In this document: positions 53,794-64,000 of the stretch, one piece after another | How positions within the stretch are numbered: the first letter of the stretch is position 1 | Layout: the number at the start of each line of letters is the position of its first letter | DNA from: Talpa occidentalis | Lineage: Eukaryota; Chordata; Mammalia; Eulipotyphla; Talpidae | Direction: 5' to 3' | Length of the DNA: 64,000 nt | Assembly (NCBI RefSeq): GCF_014898055.3 | Contig: NW_023605194.1 | Location: 56,583,361 to 56,647,360 of the forward strand | Translations under genes and position numbers: made by a program | Notes under the pieces: generated by a model | What the model was told of the DNA's origin: nothing | Databases searched by the model: none | The model's input: the letters and a program-made list of their open reading frames with translations, nothing else

Positions 53794-55002
53794 GAGGAGG
53801 GGCGGAGCAACATGGCAGCGAGGAGACGCTGCGAGTAAGATCTCCCATTAAAAAAAGTTAATAGGGAGGAAAAGCCGCAGGTCCCAATGAGAACTGGGAC
53901 AGGGAAGATAAACGGACGACTCCAGCAAACTACCTGAAGAAGAAAGTTGCCATAAAAGAGGACCAGAAGGGAGGAAAGCTCAGAACCCTGCTCCCCTCCC
54001 CCACCCACAGAGTCGGCACTCTCCGACCAGCAGAGAGGAGGAAAAAAAGCAAACTAAAACGACCAACAAGAATAAACTACACATCAAGCGGGACTGGGAG
54101 TGGAAAGGAACTATTGCAGCCACCACACCCCGTGAACGGGAGCTGTGGAGAACCCTGCAGGATTCGCTGTGGCAGTGAGCGAACGGCTCCAGGCGCCATT
54201 AGAGAACAACAAAGAGACTCTGGAGACGCTCACACAGCCCCAGGCTGGCCGGTAAGCTTGAGTGGAAAAGTGGCGCACTTGGCACGCTTGAAAAGCAAAC
54301 GCGGATCGGGATCACGGCTGCCCAGGTCCCCGCGCCTGCGACCTAGGCTTGCGGGGAGATGCGCGGAGGCCCTCACTGGGGTGAAAGTCCCTCACTGAGT
54401 AAGCAGGAACCAGGCGCACAGGCACGGGAGTGGGTGCAAAAGGCGCCATTCTCGCGCCACTGAACTGGGCTACAGCCCACGTCCTGGACCTGAGGGCTTT
54501 GTAACTGAGACCCGGGGCACGAAACTCGGGGCGTGGGTTCTCCACGACGGTGGGGCACAAGGCAGACACAGCATCCCAAAGCCGTTGAGGTTTACCCTAC
54601 CATTCCCACTCTGTTCCCTGTCCCACGGGGTGGGGGGAGGCGAAAAACAGCCCCCCCAAGGACAATAGGAGAGATCTCTGGCGCCACCTAGCGACCAGGA
54701 AAAAAAAGTCACTAACACCCCATAGAACAGGGAAATTTCTTAAGACTGCTTGAAAAGGGCAGAAGGCTCCCGGAAGAGACAGTGGCCAGCTGGGAAATTA
54801 GCCCACACCAGGCCCCTTCCGACCAGCAGTCTGAGCCCACAGAGGGATCAGGCACCCACGGCTGGGGCAGACCGGGCGCACAGAAGAGTGTGCCTGAGAC
54901 CGGAAGCTCAGGGATTGAGTCCTGCGTCGCCATTTTAGAACAGGGACATTTCTTCAGTAAAGACTGCCTGAAACCAGCAGAAAGCTCCCTCAGAAGCCAG
55001 AG
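53794..55002 (+). promoter_or_regulatory. L1-B 5' UTR / internal promoter
   Basis: About 1.2 kb, CpG-rich. A YY1-type site at the 5' end is degraded by one base (CAACATGGCAGC at 53808-53819, where L1-A has GGCGGC), a CpG loss. It has a single copy of the 51-bp unit seen three times in L1-A. Two units of a longer repeat start at 54724 and 54937 (AGAACAGGGAAATTTC and AGAACAGGGACATTTC), with a period near 213 bp; the first lacks part of the unit. Confidence 0.78.
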
Positions 55003-56073
55003 ATGGCTCCTGGAGGAACCAGAGGGGAGCGGAGAAGTTCACCCAAGATGCCGGCCAGTCCGAGCAACACAGTGTCCCAATGCATACGACAAATTAGAAA
55101 ACAGACAGTAGGGAGTAGAAGAACCACATGCAACCTAACAACTCCTCAGGAAAAAAGCACACCACAAAAAGAAAACCACCCTCCAGATTACAACGACAGT
55201 AACTTGGAAGAACTTCTGAGACTTCCAGAAAGAGAATTTAAAATTGCTGTGATTAAAAAACTGACAGAAGTCATAAAGGAAAACAATGATATGAGAAAAA
55301 TAATCAATGATCAGAAGAATGAAATTGAGTCCATAAAGAGGGAAGCAAAAGAAACGCATGAGATCAAAGAATTAATGGAGGAACTAAAGAACTCTGGGAA
55401 AAGCAAGGAAAGCAGAATAGATGAAATGGAAGAACGAATAAATACTCTTGAAGACACAGAAATAAAAAGAACCAAAACAGAAAAGGAAAGAGAAGTACGA
55501 AGGAAAAAGAACAAAGAAAGACTTCGGGAACTATCTGACTCCATGAGGAAAGGAAATATAAGAGTTATAGGAATTCCAGAAGGAGAGGAGAGAGATGTAG
55601 GAACAGAGAAAATATTCCAGGAGATAATTGAAGAGAACTTCCCAAATGTGAAGAAGGAGCTGAAAATTGATATACAAGAAGCAAGAAGAACACCAAACTT
55701 CCACGACGAAAGGAAAAATACAGCAAGACACATAATAGTAAAGCTCCCAAGAATCCAAGACAAGGAAAAAATAATGAAACTAACAAGAGGGAAGAAACAG
55801 ATAACATTCAAAGGAAAACCAATCAGGCTGACATCGGACTTCTCTGAAGAAACACTACAGGCAAGGAGAGAGTGGAGGGACATAGTCAACAGACTCCAAG
55901 AAAACAGATGCCAACCAAGAATACTCTATCCCGCAAATCTCTCCTTCCTCTATGAAGAAAGAATAAGGACCTTCCCAGACAAACAGAAACTCTGGAATTT
56001 CATTATGACTAAACCCCCACTCCAAAAAATACTACAAGGAATCCTAAAGCCAGAACCTCAGAGGGATGAATAA
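55003..56073 (+). CDS. LINE-1 ORF1p, intact (356 aa)
   Basis: Encodes ORF1p, the LINE-1 RNA-binding chaperone that trimerises on its own RNA and is needed for retrotransposition. The ATG at 55003 opens MAPGGTRGERR and matches the L1-A start. There is a basic N-terminal tail (1-75), a coiled coil rich in E, K and L heptads (about 75-180), an RRM (about 183-275: GNIRVIGIPEGEE and RHIIVKLPRI near residue 242) and a C-terminal domain (from about 279: DFSEETLQARREW and CQPRILYPANLSF). Human ORF1p is 338 aa. Every residue block expected is present and there is no internal stop. L1-A has 14 more residues in the coiled coil. The frame is intact, but the element's ORF2 is dead. Confidence 0.95.
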   Translation: MAPGGTRGERRSSPKMPASPSNTVSQCIRQIRKQTVGSRRTTCNLTTPQEKSTPQKENHPPDYNDSNLEELLRLPEREFKIAVIKKLTEVIKENNDMRKIINDQKNEIESIKREAKETHEIKELMEELKNSGKSKESRIDEMEERINTLEDTEIKRTKTEKEREVRRKKNKERLRELSDSMRKGNIRVIGIPEGEERDVGTEKIFQEIIEENFPNVKKELKIDIQEARRTPNFHDERKNTARHIIVKLPRIQDKEKIMKLTRGKKQITFKGKPIRLTSDFSEETLQARREWRDIVNRLQENRCQPRILYPANLSFLYEERIRTFPDKQKLWNFIMTKPPLQKILQGILKPEPQRDE

Positions 56074-56145
56074 CGATGAAAGAAGGTCAAAAAAAAAAAG
56101 TTATTAAAAGAATAAATAAATAAAATCAAAGGAAAGACAAACACA

Positions 56146-59100
56146 ATGGCAAATACAGATGCTAACATATCAATATTAACTCTAAATGTAAATGGACTAA
56201 ACTCTTCAATAAAAAGACACAGAGTTGCAACCTGGATTAAGAAACAAAACCCAACCTTTTGCTGTCTCCAGGAAACACATTTAGCTACAAAAGATAAAAA
56301 TAGGCTCAAAGTTAAAGGACGGAAAACAATCCTACAAGCAAATGGACCAAAAAAGAAAGCAGCAACAGCTATACTTATATCAGATAAAACAGACTTCAAA
56401 CTCAAAAAAATAAAAAGAGACCCCAATGGTCATTACATTATGATCAAGGGGACAATACTTCAAGAAGAAATAGCACTCATTAACATATACTCACCAAACG
56501 AAGGAGCACCAAAATATATCAGACAACTGTTGTCCTCTCTGAAAACAGACATCAGAGAAAACACATACGTAGTGGGAGACTTCAACACACACTATCAACA
56601 ATGGATCGATCAACAAGACAAAAAATAAGTAAAGAAACTAAAGCTCTAAATAAGGACCTAGAGCATTTGGGCTTAACAGACATCTATAGAACACTAAACC
56701 CAAAAAAAAATGGAGTACACATTTTTCTCAAGCGCACATGGACATTCTCCAGGATCGAACACATACTGGGGCACAAGACAAACATCAACAGATATACAAG
56801 ATTGAAATCATTCCAACCATCTTTTCTGACCATGAAGGCATCAAACTAGAAATAAACCATAAAAGGAAGGCAAGGAAATTTCCTACCTCATGGAGATTAA
56901 AAACCACACTACTGGAAGACCACTGAACTAATGAGGAGATCAAAGAAGAAATTAAAAAATTCTTTGAATTGAATGACATGGAGGACACCAATAGCCTAAA
57001 TGTATGGGATGCAGCAAAAGCAGTAATAAGAGGAAAATATATAGCAATAGAAGCTCACATCAAGAAACAAGAAAGAACTCAAAGAAACAACCTAATCTCG
57101 AAGCTTAAAGATATAGAAAAAGAACAACAAAAAAAACCCAGAACCAGTAGAAGAAAAGAAATAATAAAAAACAAAGCAGAAATAAATGAAATTGAAACTA
57201 AAAATACAATCCAAAAGATTAATGAAACCAAGAGATGGTTCTTTGAAAAAATCAATAAAATAGACAAACCCCTAGCCAGGCTCACAAAGGAAAAAAGGGA
57301 GAAAGTACAAATAAACAGGATCACAAATGAAAGAGGAGAAATCACAACGGACACAGAAGAAATCAAAAGAATAATCAGTAACTACTATGAACAGTTATAT
57401 GGAAACAAGTTCAACAATCTAGAGGAGATGGACAAATTCCTACAACTCTACAATCACCCAAAGCTAGATAAAGAAGAAATAGAACACCTAAACAGACCAA
57501 TTATAAGCAGCGAAATTGAAATGGTAATCAAAAACCTCCCCAAAAACAAAAGCCCAGGACCTGATGGATTTACAAATGAATTCTACCAAACATTCAGAGA
57601 CGAATTAGTGCCTATCCTTCACAAACTCTTCCAAAAAATTGAGAAGGAAGGGACAATACCAAACACGTTCTATGAAGCCAACATTACACTAATACCAAAA
57701 CCGAACAAGGACAACACAAAAAAGGAAAACTACAGGCCAATCTCCCTAATGAACACCGATGCAAAAATCCTCAATAAAATTTTAGCTATCAGAATCCAAC
57801 AATGTATCCATAAGATAATTCACCACGACCAAGTAGGATTCATTCCAGGGACACAAGGATGGTTTAACATCTGAAAATCAATCAACGTTATCCAACACAT
57901 CAACAAAAAGAAATACAAAAACCATATGATAATATCAATAGATGCTGAGAAAGCTTTCGACAAAATGCAACACCCATTCATGATAAAAGCCCTTGAAATT
58001 CTTGGGATACAAGGAACGTACCTCAACATCATAAAGGCCATCTATGACAAGCCAACAGCCAGTATCATTCTCAGTGGTGAAAAGCTGAAAGCAATTCCAT
58101 TAAGATCTGGAACAAGACAAGGATGTCCACTCTCACCACTGCTTTTCAATATAATACTGGAAGTCCTAGCCAGAGCAATAAGACAAGAGAAAGACATCCA
58201 AGGAATCCAAAGAGGAAAAGAAGAAGTCAAACTATCACTATTTGCAGATGATATGATAATATACATAGAGAACCCCAAAAACTCCACAGAAAAACTAATT
58301 CAACTCATCAATCAGTTCAGCAAAGTGGCAGGATACAAAATCAACACGCAAAAGTCATTAGCCTTCCTATACAAAAAACAATAAATCTGAAGAAGAAGAA
58401 ATAAAAAAAAACATCCCTTTTATTATTGAAACAAAAAAAAAACAAATATTTGGGAATAAATCTAACAAAAGAGGTAAAGGACCTATACAAAGAAAACTAT
58501 AAAACACTGTTAAAAGAAATAGAAGAAGACACAAAGAAATGGAAAGACATCCCCTGCTCATGGATTGGAAGAATAAACATTATTAAAATGGCCATCCTAC
58601 CAAAAGCAATATACAGATTCAATGCTATTCCAATCAAAATTTCAATGTCATTCTTCAATGAAATAGAACAATTATTGATGAAATTCATATGGAATCACAA
58701 AAAACCCCGAATAGCCAAAGCTCTCCTGAAAAAAAAAGAAGGGAATGGAGGCATCACACTCCCAGACTTCAAACTATACTACAAATCCATAATCATCAAA
58801 ACTGCATGGTATTGGAACAAGAACAGACATACAGACCAATGGAATCGAATAGAAAATCCAGAAATAAACCCACAGATTTATGGTCAACTAATCTTTGACA
58901 AAGGAGCAAAGACTATGCATTGGAGCAAAGAAAGTTTGTTCAATAAATGGTGCTGGGAAAACTGGGTCGCTACATGCAAAAGAATGAAGCTTGACCACTA
59001 CCTCACACCATACACAAAAATCAACTCAAAATGGATTAAAGAACTAGACATAAGACCTGAAACCATAAAATATATAGAAGGAAATATAGGCGAAACACTA

Positions 59101-59974
59101 CGTGATTTGCACATCAAAGACATCTTTACAGACACATCAACCAAAGCAGTGATAGTGAAGGCAAAGATAAACAGCTGGGACTACATCAAATTAAAGAGCT
59201 TCTGCACAGCAAAAGAGACAATAACAAAAACAAAGAGAAACCCCACCAACTGGGAGAACATTTTTGCACCCAACACTAATGATAAAGGACTGATCACAAA
59301 AATCTGCAAAGAGCTGATGAGACTCAACAACAACAAAGAAAATAATCCAGTCAAAAAATGGGTAGAAGAGCTAAAAAGAAACTTCTCTGAAGAGGAAATG
59401 CAAATGGCCAATAGGCATATGAAAAAATGTTCAACATCACTTGTAATCAGGGAAATGCAAATCAAAACTACCATGAGATAACATCTTACACCAGTGAGAA
59501 TGGCACATATTAAAAAAAACTAGCAACAGCAAATGTTGGCGAGGGTGTGGAGAAAAAGGAACTCTTCTGCACTGTTGGTGGGAGTGCAAACTGGTCCAAC
59601 CACTATGGAGAGCTGTGTGGAGATTTCTGGACCTACTAAACATAGAGCTTCCATATGATCCAGCAATTCCACTCCTAGGTATTTACACAAAGGACACAGA
59701 AACATCAATTCCAAAGAACACCTGCACCCCTATGTTTATAGCAGCACTGTTTACAATAGCTAAGCTTTGGAAACAACCCAAATGCCCAAAAATAGATGAC
59801 TGGATCAAGAAGATGTGGTACATATACACCATGGAATATTACTCAGCATTCAAAAAAGATAAGCACATGCAATTTGCAGCAACATGGATGGCGCTGGAAG
59901 GGATCATGCTCAGCGAAATAAGCCAGAAAGAAAAAGAAAAATACCGGATGGTCTCACTCATAGCAGGAATCTAG
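56146..59974 (+). pseudogene. L1-B ORF2 (endonuclease/reverse transcriptase), multiply disrupted
   Basis: Starts at ATG 56146 (MANTDANISILTLNVNGLN), 72 bp after the ORF1 stop. The endonuclease QETH motif and GDFNT are followed by a one-base loss at about 56590, then stops. The reverse transcriptase has [27 protein letters not shown] and FADD (58241-58252). I can place an A-run shift near 56702, a one-base loss near 56742, TGA at 56924-56926, TGA at 57872-57874 (shared with L1-A), an added base near 58370, TAA at 59479-59481 and an added A near 59512-59519. The final 120 codons are open again to a stop at 59972. No full protein can be made. Confidence 0.95.
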
Positions 59975-60175
59975 AAAACTTAAATAAGGGACCAGGAAAA
60001 TGAATAACTATAAGAAAGTGAAAATCAAAATCAACAAAAAACTATGAAACAGAGACACTTTTGGGGGGGTGGGTGGAGGGAGGGGAGGGATTGGGGTCAG
60101 AATTGGGGGGTTGCAATTGTATGGGGAATATAAAAATAAAATTTATTATTTAAAAAAAAAAAGTTCTTAGAAGAG

Positions 60176-61464
60176 ATTTTGGATTTGTTTTGCTGCCACT
60201 GGGTATCCTTTCAGTGGAAAGGTTCTATTTTAGGAAACAGGGATCTAGAAATTGAGCACTTATTAACCAAATGGCATTGAAATTATGTTCCAGTTTTGTG
60301 ACTGTGTTTGTATTGAGCACATGAACTTATGTGTTGCTTGGTACTTATGTGTTGCTATCATGACTGAAAAGTGGAGGCAGCTTGCACTTTTCTACAGGAT
60401 GTTACATTACTTGTTAACTCTGTAAAAAGAAAAATCACTCCATTAAATCCTTTTGAAGGACAAATCCAATTATCTAAACAAGACTTAAAATAACTCCTAG
60501 ATGATAGCTTATATATCATGTCTTAGCAAGAGTCAAAACTAGTATCTGATAGTGTTGCTTTTAAGAATTTTTCAATGATGATATTCCTACTAGATATATT
60601 TGTGATGCCTAATGTTTTCTCAACGTCTTCTGTTATTGGATCTCACAACTGTAGAACTTGGAAAGGAAGGAACTATTATTTGCACATGGCAAAATTATGT
60701 TGCATCATGTGATTCTGGATGCATCTAAATTGCATGAAAATTAGAATATTTATTATCCTGAGTTGGTCCTACCAAATCATGAAATGTTCAAGTCAACAGC
60801 TTTTTGTGATAATTAGTTTTTTAAATCGTTTACTTTATAATACTTTGAAGTCTCAGGCACATGACTGTTTCTGTTTGAGTGTCAGATTATGAAATATGTG
60901 TGAATATAGAAGTAATTTAGACAGTTTTATGGGGAACTTGACTTGTAATGTTATAAAATGAAATAAATAGGTTGATTTTGAACACTTTTATTGTGATTTA
61001 TAATGTTTGCACACATCTGTTTAATCTACTTTTCAGTAAACCTGCCAATTAATTTTAGTAATACAAGAAATATGCCCTCTTCATAAAAAAGCATGTGCAC
61101 TCATAGTTTATAGAACAAAAGGTAATTCTCCCTATCTCTGTTCTTTGGTGCATTGAAATTAGTATAAGAGAACCAGTGACATGATAAAATTCTTTGAACA
61201 GAGTTTCAAAATTATTATGAAATTTTATACTCATTACCAAGAGACAAGTGACAAATACATTGTTTCAGAACTGAGATGAGAAAGGAAGGGGCAAGATTAG
61301 GGATGTCTGGACATACTGTGGCGTCATAGAAGAATGAGTTTTCTGATTACAAGAAATAATTGTGTTTATAATACACCAATAGCTGCATAGTTATAGAAAG
61401 TATTATTCAGAAAATTTTTAGGATCACCTAATGATATGCCTTTAAACATAGTATAAGATAGGTA
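60176..61464. other. No gene seen; unique
   Basis: AT-rich. A weak minus-strand MIR-like order near 60640-60690 (GATCTCACAACTG, GGAACTATTATTTGCACATGG) is not strong enough to call. Confidence 0.45.
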
Positions 61465-61600
61465 CCAATGTGGTAAATCATAATAATTAGGACCATGGAC
61501 TTTGTGTTCACACAAACCAGATTTGTATTGACAGCTTACCAAGTGTGTCCCAGGGGTAATTTAAATAAAAGCTGTGACAGCATATAGTTATAGAGGTTTG
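61465..61600 (+). mobile_element. MIR remnant
   Basis: ATTAGGACCATGGACTTTGTG, TCACACAAACCAGATTTG and CTTACCAAGTGTGTCCC match the MIR head and core order (ACTCTGGAGCCAGACTGCCTG, CACTTACTAGCTGTGTGACC). Confidence 0.5.
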
Positions 61601-61858
61601 ACTCTATAGTCCTTAGAACAGATACAAAGATGTAAACCTATTTTTCCTCAACGAACAAAGCTCAAAGAACAATGAGCTTTCTGAAAATAATATAAATTTT
61701 ATTTTTAAATGAGTAAATAGAAATAAAAACTCTCAACCTAGGGATTATATACCTAACGGGGAGCTCACAATTATGGGATTCATGATAGTATGCATTTCAT
61801 TAGGTGTTTGGTGAATAAATGAGATGTGCACATCCTTTCTTATAATGTTGCACAAATA
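61601..61858. other. No gene seen
   Basis: AT-rich unique sequence. Confidence 0.4.
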
Positions 61859-61888
61859 TTGGCTATTATTATTATTATTATTATTATT

Positions 61889-62142
61889 TTAAATTATTTA
61901 TTCATAAAAGAACTGGGGTGCAGGTCAGCAGTGCAGGGGGTGAGAGGATTCATCAGAGACAGAGTTGGGGAGCAGAACACGCAGATGTACTGAAATACTC
62001 TGCTGAGAGGAGCAGCAGGCAAGGCAGGAGAGGGCTGCTGTGCCATGTGGGTAGCTCCCTTGCTGGGGATCAAACTCATACTGCAGTGGCTGGTGATAGC
62101 TTGATAGCACCGTCTTTAATGCCTGAGCCACCAGGGAAGCCC
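61889..62142 (-). mobile_element. tRNA-derived SINE, type B, minus strand
   Basis: Preceded by an (ATT)n run (61865-61888). TTGGCTATTATTATT upstream and CTGGCCATTATTATT downstream (62142-62156) suggest a duplication with one mismatch. Own-strand head GGGCTTCCCTGGTGGCTCAG and tail CAGTTCTTTTATGAATAAATAA. Confidence 0.87.
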
Positions 62143-62976
62143 TGGCCATTATTATTTTTATAAAAGAAATAAAATAAGTTGTAAAATATTCTTAGTACAT
62201 CAGAAAACTCTTGATCTCCAAAATCTTGGTTTTGAAAATTTTTGTTGTTGTTATTATTTTTGTTCTCTATTTCTTAATTCTTCTTAAATTTAGTCATTAA
62301 TGCTTTTTTATTTTTTACAAATGTATATAGAATACAGAAAGGTTTACTTTATATTTTCACGTGTCTATATAAAAATAACATTTAAATATCAGTCTCTCTT
62401 TTATAGGATTAACTTGTTTAGATTTGATTACAAACCTGAACTACATTTTGATTTCCATTGAAGTTTATAGTTGTGGAAACTAAGGAAAGGAAATTATAGT
62501 AAGTGAGCAATAATAAAGGAAGGCCTTCAGACTGCAATCCAATTTCTTTCTAATGTTACAAACCAAGTCATTATAGGAAAAATACTGTTTGAGTAATGAT
62601 GTCAATAAATATTGCATGTATCTTCAATAGAGTAATGACTCTTACCTTGCCAGTGCTTGTGTTACCATTGCTTGAACAGGTTGATTAAATGAGACTATTT
62701 AATGCAGTTATAGTTCAGAAAATTGAAAAGGAAATTTCTGAAAAGCTGATATCTGTAGTAATCAGATCAGACTATTAGTGCTTCGCTTTATGAGTATTCT
62801 ATTATTTTTATTATTACATTAAACTCTATAAACTCTATTGTTATACAATAGGCAATAGCACTAAAGAATATAAATATGGAATAGAAAACAAATTGTTTTA
62901 ATTTACCTAATTATTTTTTCTCTCTAGTGTATGCCATTAAATTAAAAAACATTTGCTTTATAGAATACAAAATATT
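62143..62976. other. No gene seen; unique
   Basis: AT-rich. No recognised element. Confidence 0.5.
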
Positions 62977-63251
62977 GGGCCTCCCCGGTGGCGCAGCGGT
63001 TGAGCACTGGGTTGCGAAGCTGCCCGCAGCCTCTGCAGCGCCGGTTCGATCCCGGCTGCTCCCCGGGCACCGGAAGAGGGTCCCACATGGCACGCAGACC
63101 TCTCCTGCTGCCCGCTGCTCCCCTCAGCAGTGTACTTCGGTCCTTCTGCCTGCTCTGCTCCCCACTCTGGCTCTGGTGAATTCTCTCACCCTCCCACGCT
63201 TCTGACTGTATCCAGTGCATGTATAAATAAATGAATCTTAAAAAAAAAAAA
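62977..63251 (+). mobile_element. tRNA-derived SINE, type A2, near-consensus
   Basis: Head GGGCCTCCCCGGTGGCGCAG and box B GGTTCGATCCCG, with the A2 insertion (GCTGCTCCCCGGGCACCGGA region) and TTCGGTCCTTCTGCCTGCTC. Tail TATCCAGTGCATGTATAAATAAATGAATCTT plus A-run. Flanking duplication not clear. Confidence 0.92.
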
Positions 63252-63404
63252 TCATGATGAATATTTCCTACTCTCTTGTCTTCTTTTATGACGGTCATCA
63301 TTTCAAAATACAGTTATTTTAAATTTGCATGCAGTATTATTGTAATTATATCAACATATCATGAAGTAACATTTATTAAGTGTTGTGTATTCTGCAATAT
63401 TTAT
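63252..63404. other. No gene seen
   Basis: AT-rich unique sequence. Confidence 0.4.
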
Positions 63405-63560
63405 TAGGTGATGATGTGTAAGTAGCTAAACATTTTACTTGTATTATCTTAATCTTCATTGTAGCCCTCTTAGATATATAGTCAGGATTCTTAGAATTGC
63501 AAGCAAGAAATTTAAGGTCTGAACAGTTTTTCTAGATCATCAAGACCCCAGCTGATCTGG
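63405..63560 (-). mobile_element. MIR remnant, minus strand
   Basis: TAGCTAAACATTTTACTTGTA, TTATCTTAATCTTCATTGTAG, CCCTCTTAGATATATAG and AAATTTAAGGTCTGAAC follow the reverse strand of MIR (CTAAGCACTTTACATGTATTA, CTCATTTAATCCTCACAAC, CCCTATGAGGTAGGTA). Confidence 0.5.
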
Positions 63561-64000
63561 TATATTCTGGAATGAACCAATTATCTGACTTTGAAATATT
63601 TTAATTTGAAGTGATGCATGAGTATATTGTACTGGTGACCCCTTCTTTCCTCATATCACATATTTCATGTATTCAGTAGTACTAAATAGATAGTAAATTA
63701 CAATTCAAAGAATTTCATACTACGACTCTCCTATACCTAGAAGTAGTTAAGTGGCAGATACAGAAATGTATCATTGCCTTTGAGGAACTTTTAGCCAAAA
63801 AATGGAGAAAATATATACATTAAAAATTAAAATACAAAAGTTGTAGTAATAAATTTCTTCGAATTATATGTTTAGATAGGAAGATTTTCAAAGTATTAAT
63901 ATCTTCCTTTTGTCAATGTAGTCAGTTTTCCTTTGTCACAATTTTCAGAATTCCCAACACAAACTCTTAAATGCCTTTTAGCTTTGGGTAAATACAATGT
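63561..64000. other. No gene seen; unique, runs to window edge
   Basis: AT-rich. No recognised element. Confidence 0.4.

Larger units (their letters stand above)
53794..60157 (+). mobile_element. Full-length LINE-1, plus strand (L1-B)
   Basis: A complete LINE-1 of about 6.36 kb with 5' UTR, intact ORF1, broken ORF2, 3' UTR and poly-A. Target duplication AAAAAGTGCTTAGAAGAG (53776-53793) and AAAAAGTTCTTAGAAGAG (60158-60175), 17 of 18 matching. It lies in the opposite orientation to L1-A and has a different target site, so the two are independent insertions and not a segmental duplication. The 3' UTR carries a G-rich tract (60063-60110). Confidence 0.97.

Noticed and set aside
55311..55889. 192-codon minus-strand open frame (and similar frames at 24684-25253 and 21470-21931)
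   Set aside because: These lie antisense to LINE-1 ORF1 or ORF2. A-rich LINE-1 coding DNA leaves few stops on the opposite strand, and the residues are just reversed LINE-1 codons.
20960..60157. L1-A and L1-B as arms of a large inverted segmental duplication
   Set aside because: Each has its own different target-site duplication and flanking DNA, so they are separate insertions.
53794..60157. L1-B as an active retrotransposon
   Set aside because: ORF1 is intact but ORF2 has several stops and frameshifts, including losses in the endonuclease and before the reverse transcriptase core.
60590..60720. Another MIR copy
   Set aside because: Only two short word matches to MIR. Not enough to separate from chance.
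62980..63060. Possible functional tRNA gene (boxes A and B present)
   Set aside because: It is the tRNA-derived head of a SINE with a non-tRNA body and A-tail; no complete cloverleaf was identified.

Overview
This window is mammalian nuclear DNA: AT-rich, intron-less over all 64 kb, and built almost entirely from interspersed retroelements on a unique background. I found no host protein-coding exon, rRNA gene, functional tRNA gene, CRISPR array or prokaryotic feature. The open frames with recognisable protein similarity are all LINE-1 ORF1 or ORF2 pieces. Ancient MIR and L2 remnants, several ages of LINE-1, and a very abundant tRNA-derived SINE with an AATAAA/TCTTT tail (T+ class) indicate a placental mammal, most likely laurasiatherian. 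The SINE head and tail remind me of the tRNA-SINEs of rhinolophoid bats. That assignment is from memory and unproven.

Layout. 1-3.4 kb: LINE-1 3' ends and one SINE. 3.4-6.7 kb: an old minus-strand LINE-1 carrying two nested SINEs. 6.7-8.1 kb: L1M 3' ends with a SINE inside. 8.1-13.2 kb: mostly unique DNA, an L2 remnant, a SINE and a possible LTR. 13.2-14.2 kb: a 5'-truncated LINE-1 with a likely 3' transduction. 14.2-20.9 kb: five SINEs and an L1M tail. 20.96-27.55 kb: a full-length minus-strand LINE-1 (here called L1-A) with a 14-bp target-site duplication. 27.6-39.2 kb: unique DNA with six SINEs, three L1 3' ends and MIRs. 39.2-40.6 kb: a 5'-truncated minus-strand LINE-1 split by a SINE. 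40.6-50.2 kb: unique DNA with a CTCF-like motif near 41.15 kb, eight SINEs and L1/L2 remnants. 50.2-52.4 kb: LTR-like sequence with divergent TATA boxes, then an LTR remnant and an L1 tail. 52.8-53.3 kb: L2. 53.79-60.16 kb: a second full-length LINE-1, plus strand (L1-B), with an intact 356-codon ORF1 but a broken ORF2. 60.2-64 kb: unique DNA, MIRs and two SINEs.

How the parts fit. LINE-1 ORF1p (RNA chaperone) and ORF2p (endonuclease and reverse transcriptase) copy their own RNA and, in trans, SINE RNA. The 26 SINE copies all end in A-rich tails and many have 10-20 bp target duplications, so they look LINE-1 mobilised. SINEs interrupt LINE-1s of every age here, whereas no LINE-1 interrupts a SINE, so the SINE was active late. 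SINE labels used below: A1 and A2 are the least-diverged types, distinguished by linked diagnostic changes. B is the oldest type, with a tail reading GGCCTGTACCCCAGC and ATGCATAAATAAAT. C is intermediate.

I did not find a convincing new multi-gene system. The observations most worth a second look are the two full-length LINE-1s that share ORF2-inactivating lesions although they are separate insertions, their repeat-bearing 5' UTRs with an antisense open frame, a candidate LINE-1 3' transduction, the divergent CCAAT/TATA block at 50.8-51.1 kb, and the CTCF-like site at 41.15 kb.
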